Shown: piece by piece, positions 35,886-45,527 of the stretch
Layout: each line of letters begins with the position of its first letter
Position numbering within the stretch: the stretch's first letter is position 1
Assembly (NCBI RefSeq): GCF_963664735.1
Contig: NZ_OY761553.1
Span: 3,407,001-3,471,000 of the forward strand
Direction: 5' to 3'
DNA from: an uncultured Cohaesibacter sp.
Lineage (GTDB): Bacteria; Pseudomonadota; Alphaproteobacteria; Rhizobiales; Cohaesibacteraceae
Length of the DNA stretch: 64,000 nt
Position numbers and translations under genes: made by a program
Notes under the pieces: model-generated
Told to the model about the DNA's origin: nothing
The model's input: the letters and a program-made list of their open reading frames with translations, nothing else
The model's database searches: none

Positions 35886-37019
35886 ATGAAACCAGATCGA
35901 TTTCTGGCGTTGGACAGTTGGCGCGGAATTTGTGCCTGTCTCGTCGCTCTCTATCATCTCAATGCTGTCAGTCATTTGGCTTCTTTCGGGCTAATCCGCG
36001 CGTCCTATCTGTTTGTCGATTTTTTCTTTGTTCTCAGTGGCTTTGTTATAGCCGCCAATTACAGAGATCGTTTGGCGGAGGGGTTCGGTGTTGGGCGATT
36101 CATGATGCTGCGCTTTGGGCGCGTCTATCCTCTGCATTTTGCCATGATCCTGCCTTTCATCTTTATTGATGCCGCCAAAGACGGAATAGGGCCGCAGCTC
36201 TGGCGGGCCATTGGCACGAATGTCCTGATGATTCACGGGCTTGGCGTCAATGACGCGCTATGGCTGAATTTTCCAAGCTGGTCGATCAGCACCGAGTTTG
36301 CCGCATATGTGCTGTTTGCCCTCTTTGTGCCATATGTCGGCAGGGCGCTATGGCCCTGGATAATTGCTGCTTTGGCAGGGCCTGTCATTCTGGGCGTGTT
36401 CAGCGTTCATGGAATGGATTCCACCTACGACTATGGCTTTGTCCGATGCCTTGAAGGCTTTGCGCTCGGGGTTATCTGCTTCAGTTTGCGCGAAGATTTT
36501 GACTTGATGCGCAAGCGGTTTTCAGCAGTTCTGGACAGCATCATTGAGCTGGGGCTGGTTCTGTTTGTTGGCGCGTACATTACTTTCTTCTGGCAAGAGC
36601 AATCGCTGCTGCTGGTCATGCCATTTATGTTCGCAGTTGTCGTGCTGGTCTTTGCCCGGGAGGCAGGCTTGATCAGCCGCTTGTTGGTGACCAGACCGTT
36701 TCTGTTGTTGGGCACGTTGTCCTATTCCATTTATATGGTGCATGCGCTTGTGCGAGCGGTCGTACGCGCTGCGGGCATGGTGCTTGAGCACTTTTCGAAT
36801 CTGACTGTGTTCAAGCTTTTCCCTTCCGATACGGCAAGCGATCCGATACGCGTGCTGTCAGTTGGCGATAATCTGTGGCTGGGTGATTTGTTGCAGCTTG
36901 CCATGCTGTCCATGACCAATGTTCTGGCCTATTTCAGTTACCGCTATATCGAAGAGCCGGGACGGAACTGGAGTCGAAAGCTGGCACGCAAAAAAGACGC
37001 TGTCAGCTCGCGAGCCTGA
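35886..37019 (+). CDS. Acyltransferase 3 family membrane protein (OafA-like)
   Basis: A 377-residue integral membrane acyltransferase of the OafA/YrhL/NodX family. It starts with the signature RFLALDSWRGICACLVALYHL, then SYLFVDFFFVLSGFVIAANY and RFGRVYPLHFAMILPF. Roughly ten hydrophobic helices follow, and TLSYSIYMVHALV lies near the end. Such proteins add acetyl or other acyl groups to polysaccharides or lipids. It stands alone rather than in a polysaccharide cluster, so the acceptor cannot be inferred. Confidence 0.92.
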   Translation: MKPDRFLALDSWRGICACLVALYHLNAVSHLASFGLIRASYLFVDFFFVLSGFVIAANYRDRLAEGFGVGRFMMLRFGRVYPLHFAMILPFIFIDAAKDGIGPQLWRAIGTNVLMIHGLGVNDALWLNFPSWSISTEFAAYVLFALFVPYVGRALWPWIIAALAGPVILGVFSVHGMDSTYDYGFVRCLEGFALGVICFSLREDFDLMRKRFSAVLDSIIELGLVLFVGAYITFFWQEQSLLLVMPFMFAVVVLVFAREAGLISRLLVTRPFLLLGTLSYSIYMVHALVRAVVRAAGMVLEHFSNLTVFKLFPSDTASDPIRVLSVGDNLWLGDLLQLAMLSMTNVLAYFSYRYIEEPGRNWSRKLARKKDAVSSRA

Positions 37020-37060
37020 ACAGTTGAAATCATCGTTTACCTGGACAGAAGGCCATCGGC

Positions 37061-38116
37061 CTAGTAAGTCCGGTCCGCTGACAGGGGTTCGGTTACCGTT
37101 TCCTGCTCTGCAGACTGGTTTTGTGTCTGCTCCTGAGCGTGGGATTCTGCAGGCTTCTGGGATTGAGTTGCATATGCGTTATCTGCAGATGGCGAGGGCG
37201 CTTGCTTGCTTTGGCTGGTTATGGACTGGCCTATTTCGTTGCCTTGTGCGTCAATGGGCATGACGTCTACGGAAACATTCACAAAGTGATTGCCTCCACC
37301 AAGAATGATACCAGAAATCGGGCTCACATCGCCAAAATCTCTTCCCACTGTCAGGGTCACATGTTCATCTGCAATGGTCTTGTTGTTGGTCGGATCAAAA
37401 TCGATCCAGCCCGCTTCAGGACACCAAACCGAAATCCATGCGTGGGACGCATCCGCTCCAATGAGGCGCGGTTGCCCTTTCGGGGGGTAGGTGCGCAAAT
37501 AGCCCGATACGTAGCGAGCAGGCAACCCAAGCGCACGCAGACAGGCCAGCTGAAAATGAGCAAAGTCCTGACAAACGCCGCTCTTCATCTCGAAGACCTG
37601 AGAGATGGGCGTGAAAATATCTGTGACGGTGCTGTTATACTCAAAATCGGTGAAAATGCGGGTGGTCAGTTCCATTACCCCTTCCATGAGGGGGCGGCCC
37701 GGAGGGAACGACTGGGCGCCATAAGCGGCAATTTCAGAAGACGGATGTGTGAAGGCTGAATAGCAGGAGAATTCTGCCTGATCGACATAATTGGGATCAA
37801 GCATAAGGTCGCGAACGGCTTCCCATGAAGTTGTTGATTGCTTGAGCAGCTCTTTCTGGTCGCGCGTAACGGTAACAATCGTCAAGGCATTCATTGTCAG
37901 AATGCAGTGGTCTTCCTCCAAGGTCACATGAATGGTGGAATTGCCAAAATAGTCGATGAAATCCCGCCGGTGAGCAGGTTTTGGCGTGATTGCAAGCTCG
38001 TGCCGTTCCACGACCTGTCCCTCAACTTGACAGGGGGTCAGGTGGACAAGATGATTGGACTGGGCAACCGGTGTCGAATAGCGATATTCGGTTTTGTGGG
38101 CTATCTGGTAGCGCAT
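37061..38116 (-). CDS. Transglutaminase-like cysteine peptidase of the ATP-grasp/alpha-E locus
   Basis: A 351-residue protein with a Bact_transglu_N domain (start MRYQIAHKTEYRYSTPVAQS) and a transglutaminase core. The triad is visible: Cys182 in MKSGVCQDFAHF, His225 in DASHAWISVW and Asp241 in IDFDPTNN. The last 60 residues are polar, Gln/Ser/Glu-rich and probably disordered. In this locus type such enzymes are predicted to cut or transfer amide bonds in peptides made by the neighbouring ligases. It follows the ATP-grasp/alpha-E fusion by 24 bases. Confidence 0.92.
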   Translation of the reverse strand: MRYQIAHKTEYRYSTPVAQSNHLVHLTPCQVEGQVVERHELAITPKPAHRRDFIDYFGNSTIHVTLEEDHCILTMNALTIVTVTRDQKELLKQSTTSWEAVRDLMLDPNYVDQAEFSCYSAFTHPSSEIAAYGAQSFPPGRPLMEGVMELTTRIFTDFEYNSTVTDIFTPISQVFEMKSGVCQDFAHFQLACLRALGLPARYVSGYLRTYPPKGQPRLIGADASHAWISVWCPEAGWIDFDPTNNKTIADEHVTLTVGRDFGDVSPISGIILGGGNHFVNVSVDVMPIDAQGNEIGQSITSQSKQAPSPSADNAYATQSQKPAESHAQEQTQNQSAEQETVTEPLSADRTY

Positions 38117-38140
38117 TGAAATTCGTGCCTTTCGAACCGG

Positions 38141-40759
38141 TTAAATGCGTTGTGGCTGGTCTTCGGTATGTGTGAAATAGCGACGAGTCAGCAGCTCGGT
38201 CAGTTGAGGTAACTTGGTGATCTGGTTATTCAGCAACTGTTCGAGGCGGCATTCTTCGGAGATGACTTGCTCAAGATCCTTGTCTTGGGCCAGCTGGGGA
38301 ATCTGGGCCAGCTTGTTTCCTTCGGACAACTGCAGTTCGGTTAAAAGCTCCAGAACCAGCCGGTTCTCTTCGCTTCGCAGTCCGATTTCAGGCTCTTTGG
38401 GCAGATAATTGACGTGGTCATAAAGCGCTGAAATCTGGAAGGCTATCGAGCGAGGGTTGGTTTCATCCAAGAGAAGCAAGTCAACAACTGCAGGCAATGT
38501 TGGCATGATGCGATAGCGCGACCGATAGGTGATGAAACTGTCGGCCACTTCCAGAATGAACATCATCCGGCGTTGGGTGTCGCCAGTCATGCCGGGTGCA
38601 AATATGAGCCTACTGAGAAGACCGGACAGGTTTTCCGCCCGCTCAATGCGGCGGCCGATATCCAGAAAACGCCAGCCAAAGTTCCGGGTCATGTTTTCCA
38701 TGGCCATGCCAGAGAATGCGGCAAGAACCATCAGGCCCTTTTCCAGCAGGTCAACCACATGGCCGGAATGCATGAAACCCGGTTCCTTGTGCCAGCGTTG
38801 GTCTGTAAAGAACTCATTGAGAATGCGCCAGGCTTCCGAGGACATGCGGTCACGGGTCAGCCCCGCAAGGCGATGCATGTGGGACAGGCTCTCCTGAAAT
38901 CCGTAAGCCCGGTCCTTTCCGTAAAGGATCGTACGGACCAGACGCTCAATTTCGTTCATTCCACCGAAGCCTGCATCGAAAATGCGGGCTTTCGGAGCGC
39001 GTAGTATGAGCGTGTTGAGCGCTGAAACAACGGTGCGTTGGTCTTCTTCGGGACCGCTGTCTTCATTCAATCGAGCCAATGCCTGATGGCAAAGACGGAA
39101 TTGCCATTCCACGCGCTCCACGTTCCGGCCCAGCCAGAAGAGGTTGTCGGCGATACGGCTCTGCAAAGAGCGACCAGCGCGAGAATAGGATCCCTGTCGG
39201 GCAATGCTCGCCCAGATGCTTTCGAATGGTTCGGGGCTGGCATCCGATACCACCCAGACGTCTCTGGTCAGCCCGTGAGGAGAATGAAGACCAATCGCAT
39301 GTTGCTCTTCGACCGACATGGATAGTCCACCTGGCAAAATGTTATAGCCCTGTTCCCTGCGGGAAGCATAAAAGCGGATCGCGAATGGATGCGGCTCAAG
39401 CTTTTCGCCGGTCCAGCTAGGCGTTGTTGCGAAGCTGGTTTTCTGTTCCGCGACAAGACTGTTGCCGCTGAGTGCAATTTTTTCGATCAATGCGCCTTTT
39501 TCAGCGGCTGAAAGCAAGGAAGGATTGGTTGCCGGGCGTGCTTCGCCCGGACGCCCTGATCCTTCATGGGCGTCACAGATGAGCATCTCATCGAGATGTT
39601 CAAGCACATAGGCGCGACTTCTGGGATCGCCCAGCCACCATCTTGGCGCTTCCTGCAACATCAGCTCTTCGCCCAAAAGAAATTTGCAAACTTCAGGCAG
39701 ATAAGGAGCAAGCGCCCGGTTCTCGACAATCGAGGTGCCCAACTGGTTGGCCATGATGATGCCTTTGTCCCTTATGGCTTGCACCATTGACGTGGTGCCA
39801 TCAAGGCCATTGGGATTGAGCTCCAGTGGATCTGCGTTCAGGCCCTCAATGGATCGAACAATAAGATCGATCGGTTTGAGGCCTGCAAGCGTTTTGAGAC
39901 AAATACGGTTGTTTTGATAAACAAGGTCGCCACCTTCCACCAACAGATAGCCCAGATAGCGCGCCAGGTAGGCATGGGAGAAATAATCGGGATGTTCGGG
40001 ACCGGGAGAGAGAATGGCAATATAGGGATCTTCCAGATCGGTCCGCTTGACCAGCGTGCTTTGCAGTTCCTGAAAATGGGAGGCCAGCCGAACCGCCTGG
40101 CTTGAGCGGAACAAGTTGCCTTCACAGTGGGTCAAGGCAATTCTGTTGGCCAGGGCAAAGCCGATGCCTGCCGGTGTTTCAGCATGGTTATCAAGAACAC
40201 GCCATGAGCCGCCGGGATCCTTGGCAAGATCGGCTGCGAAAAACTGAACCCCATTATAGGCGCTCAGGTTGCCGCGCATCGGTCTGAGATAGGACGGGTC
40301 ACTCAATACGAGAGGTGCTGGGATATGGCCTTCATGAAGCAAGCGGCGATGACCATAAAGGTCATTGTGCATGGCGTTGAAAAGGCGGGCGCGTTGGGCG
40401 AGTGCAACCTTGAGCCATTGCCATTCCTCTGGTGCTATGATCAGAGGGGCAAGGTCAATCGACCAAGGTTGTCTGGTTTCGTTGGGGTCGGCAAACAGGT
40501 CATAGGCAATGCCCGTTTCGCGCACGACTTCATTCAATTCATCGGAGTGGGCACTTCGTTCGGAGGGGGACCAACGGGTGAACGCATCAAACCATTGTTG
40601 CCAATGGGGCATGATCGATCCGTCAGGATCCATCATTTCGTCATGGACACCTGGCAGAGTTTGATAAAGAACTGGCGCATCCATGGGAGGCTGCATGCCG
40701 TCTTGCGCGGTGTTGCCAGACAATCTGGTTGTTGGGCTTGAAGTTTTTTCCAACTTCAT
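38141..40759 (-). CDS. Circularly permuted ATP-grasp/alpha-E fusion protein
   Basis: An 872-residue fusion. Residues about 30-480 are a circularly permuted type 2 ATP-grasp domain (blocks RICLKTLAGLKPIDLIVRSI, MANQLGTSIVENRALAPYLP and LPGGLSMSVEEQ). About 520-860 is an alpha-E helical domain (LQSRIADNLFWLGRNVERVE, then RRIERAENLSGLLSRL and RSIAFQISALYDHVNYLP). At the position where the split paralogue has VVKPVGESGGYG this protein reads MLICDAHEGSGRPG, so the ATP-contacting Lys-Pro and part of the glycine loop are missing. It may be inactive as a ligase or use a different site. ATG 40759 follows GGAGA. It is cotranscribed with the 351-residue transglutaminase. Confidence 0.9.
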   Translation of the reverse strand: MKLEKTSSPTTRLSGNTAQDGMQPPMDAPVLYQTLPGVHDEMMDPDGSIMPHWQQWFDAFTRWSPSERSAHSDELNEVVRETGIAYDLFADPNETRQPWSIDLAPLIIAPEEWQWLKVALAQRARLFNAMHNDLYGHRRLLHEGHIPAPLVLSDPSYLRPMRGNLSAYNGVQFFAADLAKDPGGSWRVLDNHAETPAGIGFALANRIALTHCEGNLFRSSQAVRLASHFQELQSTLVKRTDLEDPYIAILSPGPEHPDYFSHAYLARYLGYLLVEGGDLVYQNNRICLKTLAGLKPIDLIVRSIEGLNADPLELNPNGLDGTTSMVQAIRDKGIIMANQLGTSIVENRALAPYLPEVCKFLLGEELMLQEAPRWWLGDPRSRAYVLEHLDEMLICDAHEGSGRPGEARPATNPSLLSAAEKGALIEKIALSGNSLVAEQKTSFATTPSWTGEKLEPHPFAIRFYASRREQGYNILPGGLSMSVEEQHAIGLHSPHGLTRDVWVVSDASPEPFESIWASIARQGSYSRAGRSLQSRIADNLFWLGRNVERVEWQFRLCHQALARLNEDSGPEEDQRTVVSALNTLILRAPKARIFDAGFGGMNEIERLVRTILYGKDRAYGFQESLSHMHRLAGLTRDRMSSEAWRILNEFFTDQRWHKEPGFMHSGHVVDLLEKGLMVLAAFSGMAMENMTRNFGWRFLDIGRRIERAENLSGLLSRLIFAPGMTGDTQRRMMFILEVADSFITYRSRYRIMPTLPAVVDLLLLDETNPRSIAFQISALYDHVNYLPKEPEIGLRSEENRLVLELLTELQLSEGNKLAQIPQLAQDKDLEQVISEECRLEQLLNNQITKLPQLTELLTRRYFTHTEDQPQRI

Positions 40760-40964
40760 TTTCTCCGTGACCTTAGCCTCTGGGGCTTATTGTTATTATT
40801 ATTGGATCAGCATGCTTGTCCATTTCCATGGCTGATATTGATGGAAATGAATGTATGCTTTTATCACTTGTTCTGCGAAATTACAAAGTCACAGATTCGA
40901 TTGCTACGCGAGTGATATTTGGTCATAGCTTCATGACAGTCACAACACGTCTTTTTACCAAACA

Positions 40965-40997
40965 AACAGGGCAGGAGATGGTTTCTCCTGCCCTGTT
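40965..40997 (-). terminator. Terminator after the DUF2126 gene
   Basis: A perfect 14-base inverted repeat (40965-40978 with 40984-40997) around a five-base loop, followed on the minus strand by TTTGTTTGG. It divides the amidoligase locus into two transcription units. Confidence 0.8.
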
Positions 40998-41034
40998 ATG
41001 ATTTCCTTCTATTGGCGCCGCATTTTTGCGCGTT

Positions 41035-44000
41035 TTACCGCACAGATGCCAGTCTCAGGTCCAGCGTATATGGGAATTCTGCGCTGTCTTCCAGTTTGAC
41101 CGGCTGCGAATAGCCCGGGGTATGTCCCATCATCTCAAAACGGGAGAGACGTCGGCTTTCTGCTTCATAGGCGTTAACGGGAAAGATCTCATAGCCGCGT
41201 CCACCCGGATGGGCGACGTGATAGCGGCATCCTCCCAATGACCGCTTGTTCCATTTGTCCATGAGGTCAAAGGTTAGCGGGGTGTGGACGCCGATCATTG
41301 GGTGCAAACAGGAAGGTGGCTGCCAGGCGCGATAGCGGATGCCGGCAACGGCTTCATCCTGCCGTCCGGTCGGCTGCAATGGCACGGCGATGCCGTTAAC
41401 CGCCAGAATGTGGCGTTCCGGGTTGATGCCTTTTGTCTTGACCTGAACGCGCTCAAGAGAGCTGTCGACATAACGGGCAGTGCCGCCAATGACGCCCTCT
41501 TCACCCAACACGTTCCAAGGCTCCAGCGCTTGCCGAAGTTCGATCTGGACGCCGTCATAATTGACTTCGCCATAGCGGGGGAAGCGGAACTCGAAGTGAG
41601 GGGCAAACCAGCCTTCATCCAGCTCAAGCCCGTGCAAGGAAAGATCTTTCAGGATGTCCCTGAAATCCTCACGAACATAATGTGGCAGCATGAAGCGGTC
41701 ATGCAATTGGGTGCCCCAGCGTACCAGTTTGTTTCGATACGGTTTTTCCCAAAGGCGCACGATGATGGCGCGTAGCAACAGCTGCTGGGCCAGTGACATC
41801 TGGGCGTGTGGTGGCATTTCGAACGAGCGGAATTCAACAAGGCCGAGGCGGCCTGTCGGTCCGTCCGGAGAGAAGAGCTTGTCGATGCAGATTTCCGCGC
41901 GATGGGTGTTGCCGGTCACATCGATGAGTAGGTTGCGGAACAGGCGATCCACCTGCCAGTTGGGTATGAAGCCCTCGCCGGGAAGTGGAACCTGCTTTAA
42001 TGCGATTTCCAACTCATAGAGGTTGTCGTGGCGGCCTTCATCGACACGCGGTGCCTGGGAGGTCGGGCCGATGAACGTGCCAGAGAAGAGATAACTCAGA
42101 CTTGGGTGATTTTGCCAATAGGTCACTAGGCTTGCCACTAGATCGGGGCGTCTGAGGAAGGGGCTGTCCGATGGTGTAATTCCACCCAGCACGATGTGGT
42201 TGCCGCCACCCGTGCCCGTGTGTCGACCATCGAGCATGAATTTTTCGGTGCCAAGGCGGGCCAGACGGGCTTCTTCGTAAAGGATCTGGGTGATCTTGCT
42301 GGCTTCTTTCCAGTTGGATGCTGGCTGGATGTTCACTTCGATCACGCCCGGGTCTGGAGTGACTTTGATCACGTTGAGGCGTGGGTCATATGGTGGTTCA
42401 TAACCCTCGATATGCACCGGCTGGCCCACATCTTTTGCCGCATCTTCAATAGCGGCGATCATGGCGGCGTAGTCTTCGGCATTTTGCAACGGCGGCATGA
42501 AGATGCACAAATGACCATCGCGCGGCTCGACAGAAAGCGCAGTGCGCACATGACCGGACACTTCATTCAACGGAATAAAGGTTTGATGATCTGTCTGGTG
42601 CCATTGGACCTCTGGTGCTTCAAGCAGCTTTGCAGGGTCGGTCTTTTTCAGCCTTTCTCGCGGGGTGAATGGCTTGCGACGGTCATGCAGCAGTGCCTCA
42701 CGTGCGGGCAGGGCCGCATGGGCGGCGTGCGGGTCCATCGGGATGACGTGCGGAAACTGGGTTTCCGGTATATAGGTGAGCGATCCTAGTGGCAGACGGA
42801 AGCCCACCGGGCTGTCGCCCGGAATAAGAAAGAGTTTGTCGCGACGGAATTTCCAGACCTCGGACATCCAGGAGCGCCCATAGGCCTCACTGTTCCATGC
42901 CTGAACGGGCAGTACAAAGCCTGCTGGCGTGGAAAGGCCCCGATCAAATACCTTGATGATGCGAGCGCGTTCAGCCGGGTCTTCGATCTTGTTGTCTGAC
43001 GGTTCTATGTTGACGGGCAGTTTCTGTTCTACGAGCGAGAAATGGGCCGGATCTTCATAGGCGGTCAAGACGCACTTGGGGTCAATCTTGAGCTTCTCTG
43101 CAAGCTTGTAGATGAAGCGCTGGGCGATTTTGGCATTTGCCGGTTCTTGCGGCGTTTCCTGATCGATAAGAGCCGGGTCTTCCCACAAAGCCTCTTCGTC
43201 TGCGCGCCAATAGAGCGAAAAGGCCCAGCGGGGGAGCTGTTCACCGGGGTACCATTTGCCTTGGCCGAAATGCAGAAGCCCGCCCGGTGCAAAGCGGTCG
43301 CGAAGGCGACGGATCAGATTTTCTGCATAATAGCGCTTGGTCGGACCAACGGCGGCGGTGTTCCATTCATCGCCTTCATAGTCGTCAATGGAAACAAAGG
43401 TTGGTTCGCCACCCATGGTCAGTCTTACGTCGCCTTCTTCAAGGCGTCCGTCAACCATTTCGGCGACGTCGTTGATGTCCTTCCATTGCTCGTTTGTATA
43501 GGGTTTGGTAACGCGCGGGCGCTCGAAAATGCGCTGCACATCCATTTCGAATTCAAATTCGACTTCTGCTTTGTCGTGGACGCCGGTGATGGGCGCTGCC
43601 GAAATCGGGTGGGGCGTTGCGGCAAGCGGGATGTGGCTTTCGCCTGTCAAAAGGCCGGATGTGGGATCAAGGCCGATCCAGCCTGCGCCGGGAATGTAAA
43701 CCTCGGTCCATGCATGCAGGTCGGTAAAGTCGTGGTCTGTTCCTTCCGGGCCCTCTAGCGGTTTGACGTCTGGCTTTAGCTGGATGAGATAGCCCGAGGT
43801 GAAGCGGGCGGCCAGCCCCAGATGGCGCATGACGTGGACGAGCAGCCATGAGCTGTCGCGGCAGGACCCGGAGCATTTGGTGAGGGTTTCCTCAGGAGAC
43901 TGGACGCCCGGTTCCATGCGGATCAGATAATCGATCTTGCTTTCGATGAAGTGGTTGACCTGAACCAGAAGATCGACGGTCTTGATCTCCTTGTCCTTGT

Positions 44001-44412
44001 AAATCGGCTCGATTTCCTTAAGCAGCTTTTCAAGAAGTGGTGTCTTCTCTTGCAATTCGAGATAAGGGGTCAGATCCTTCTTTTCACCTTCACTATATTT
44101 GAAGGGATACTGCTCGGCGCTTTCCTCAATGAAGAAATCGAACGGATTGATGACAGACATGTCGGTGACAAGATCGACCGTCACCGAGAAAGAATTGATC
44201 TTTTCGGGGAAAACAATACGCGCCATATAGTTGCCGAAGGGATCCTGTTGCCAGTTGATCCAGTGCTCGGCGGGTTCAATATTCAGTGAGTAGGATAAAA
44301 TCTGGTTGCGTGTGTGCGGGGCGGGGCGCAGGCGGATGATTTGAGGGCCCATGCCGGTCGGGCGGTCATAGATATATTTGGTCTTGTGCGTCAGAGCTGC
44401 ATGAATGGACAT
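41035..44412 (-). CDS. Transglutaminase-DUF2126 amidoligase fusion protein
   Basis: An 1125-residue protein. The N-terminal quarter is a Bact_transglu_N plus transglutaminase core with Cys184 (CSGSCRDSSW), His233 (DLHAWTEVYI) and Asp249 (GLDPTSGLL). The rest is DUF2126, classed as a putative amidoligase with a glutamine-synthetase-like fold. Its blocks are RLTMGGEPTFVSIDDYEGDEWN, LHFGQGKWYPGEQLPRWAFS, DGRHTGTGGGNHIVLGG and IEVNIQPASNW. Metal- and ATP-site residues cannot be assigned by eye. It lies 107 bases after the alpha-E gene and ends at a strong terminator. The pairing of a peptidase and a ligase in one chain is typical of this locus. Confidence 0.92.
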   Translation of the reverse strand: MSIHAALTHKTKYIYDRPTGMGPQIIRLRPAPHTRNQILSYSLNIEPAEHWINWQQDPFGNYMARIVFPEKINSFSVTVDLVTDMSVINPFDFFIEESAEQYPFKYSEGEKKDLTPYLELQEKTPLLEKLLKEIEPIYKDKEIKTVDLLVQVNHFIESKIDYLIRMEPGVQSPEETLTKCSGSCRDSSWLLVHVMRHLGLAARFTSGYLIQLKPDVKPLEGPEGTDHDFTDLHAWTEVYIPGAGWIGLDPTSGLLTGESHIPLAATPHPISAAPITGVHDKAEVEFEFEMDVQRIFERPRVTKPYTNEQWKDINDVAEMVDGRLEEGDVRLTMGGEPTFVSIDDYEGDEWNTAAVGPTKRYYAENLIRRLRDRFAPGGLLHFGQGKWYPGEQLPRWAFSLYWRADEEALWEDPALIDQETPQEPANAKIAQRFIYKLAEKLKIDPKCVLTAYEDPAHFSLVEQKLPVNIEPSDNKIEDPAERARIIKVFDRGLSTPAGFVLPVQAWNSEAYGRSWMSEVWKFRRDKLFLIPGDSPVGFRLPLGSLTYIPETQFPHVIPMDPHAAHAALPAREALLHDRRKPFTPRERLKKTDPAKLLEAPEVQWHQTDHQTFIPLNEVSGHVRTALSVEPRDGHLCIFMPPLQNAEDYAAMIAAIEDAAKDVGQPVHIEGYEPPYDPRLNVIKVTPDPGVIEVNIQPASNWKEASKITQILYEEARLARLGTEKFMLDGRHTGTGGGNHIVLGGITPSDSPFLRRPDLVASLVTYWQNHPSLSYLFSGTFIGPTSQAPRVDEGRHDNLYELEIALKQVPLPGEGFIPNWQVDRLFRNLLIDVTGNTHRAEICIDKLFSPDGPTGRLGLVEFRSFEMPPHAQMSLAQQLLLRAIIVRLWEKPYRNKLVRWGTQLHDRFMLPHYVREDFRDILKDLSLHGLELDEGWFAPHFEFRFPRYGEVNYDGVQIELRQALEPWNVLGEEGVIGGTARYVDSSLERVQVKTKGINPERHILAVNGIAVPLQPTGRQDEAVAGIRYRAWQPPSCLHPMIGVHTPLTFDLMDKWNKRSLGGCRYHVAHPGGRGYEIFPVNAYEAESRRLSRFEMMGHTPGYSQPVKLEDSAEFPYTLDLRLASVR

Positions 44413-44519
44413 ATAGTATGTGCCTTTGTTTCAAGCCCCGGATCCTGTCGGCTTAGCGTGCCAATGGATCAGGAAAGATCAAGAGTGGTCAGGTTTGTTT
44501 TGTTTGCCAGATTTGCGTG

Positions 44520-45527
44520 TCAGGAAAGCGTCTGAGACTGTGTTTGCGTCTGTGCCGTCTCACTAGACCAATCATCATGTCCGAAAAATGACTTACCCAA
44601 CTGATTTGTGATTGCCATCAACCGATTTTGAACCTTGTCGTTGAACCCGTGAAAGCGGAGATGCAAATGCGGGTCTTTCGATGCGGCCTCCAGTTCGTAG
44701 AGCAGCATCTCGACTTCTTCATAGGATTTGGCAACATGGCGCAGCTGATAGCCCATGTAGAGATCGTTGAGCATATCCTGAATTTCGCCGATGCAATGGG
44801 TCAGGGAGCGAGGGAAGCTCTGGTTGAACATCAAGAAATTGGCGACCTTCTTGGGATCCATTCTTCCGGATTTGGCGCGTTGGAAGGCATGATAAGCTTC
44901 AAAGGAATGCAATAGCAGTTTCCAGAATTCCAGATCAGCGACAGTCTCGGATTGGTCAAGGCCATTAAAGCTTGCTACTTGCGCAACCTTGACATCAAGC
45001 AGACGGCTGGTCTGGTCGGCGCGTTCAACCCACAGGCCGAGCTGATAAAAACGCCAGCCGGCATCGCGATAATAGGTGCCTTCGGTGACCCCCATGATAG
45101 CGTCACAGGTGCGGGCGATGGATTCGCAGGTGCGTGACAGGCGAGAGGCGTCCAGATCCCGGTCGCTGAGGCTTTTCATCTCGTTGTAGGAAACGTTGAT
45201 GTAAGACCACATGGAAACGGAGATCAGTGGGCGCAGAAGGCGGGCATTTTCGCGCGCAGCCCAAAGACAGGAAAGAATGGAGCCAGGATTTTCGCGATCC
45301 GTGATATAGAATTTGGCGACTTTCTGTGCCGTTACCTGTCCGTGGCGTTCGGTGAACCGCTCCTTGTCGACATACAGAGAAAGGATGGATGCCCAGTTCT
45401 CCTGATTGGAATGGTCCTGCCAGAAGCCTGCCTGCACATTAAGGATACGTGCGAGACTGGCGGATCGTTCAATATAGCGCGCAAACCAGAACAGGGCCTC
45501 AGCGTAGCGACTCAATAGCATACTCAT
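44520..45527 (-). CDS. Alpha-E domain protein
   Basis: A 335-residue all-helical protein of the alpha-E family (PF04168). It starts MSMLLSRYAEALFWFARYIERSASLARIL, the family signature, and has NARLLRPLISVSMWSYINV, RFYQLGLWVERADQTSRLLD and FNQSFPRSLTHCIGEI. It shows no catalytic motif; the domain is always near or fused to permuted ATP-grasp ligases and is assumed to be a partner or substrate-binding part. Its start overlaps the end of the ATP-grasp gene by four bases, so the pair is coupled. Confidence 0.93.
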   Translation of the reverse strand: MSMLLSRYAEALFWFARYIERSASLARILNVQAGFWQDHSNQENWASILSLYVDKERFTERHGQVTAQKVAKFYITDRENPGSILSCLWAARENARLLRPLISVSMWSYINVSYNEMKSLSDRDLDASRLSRTCESIARTCDAIMGVTEGTYYRDAGWRFYQLGLWVERADQTSRLLDVKVAQVASFNGLDQSETVADLEFWKLLLHSFEAYHAFQRAKSGRMDPKKVANFLMFNQSFPRSLTHCIGEIQDMLNDLYMGYQLRHVAKSYEEVEMLLYELEAASKDPHLHLRFHGFNDKVQNRLMAITNQLGKSFFGHDDWSSETAQTQTQSQTLS

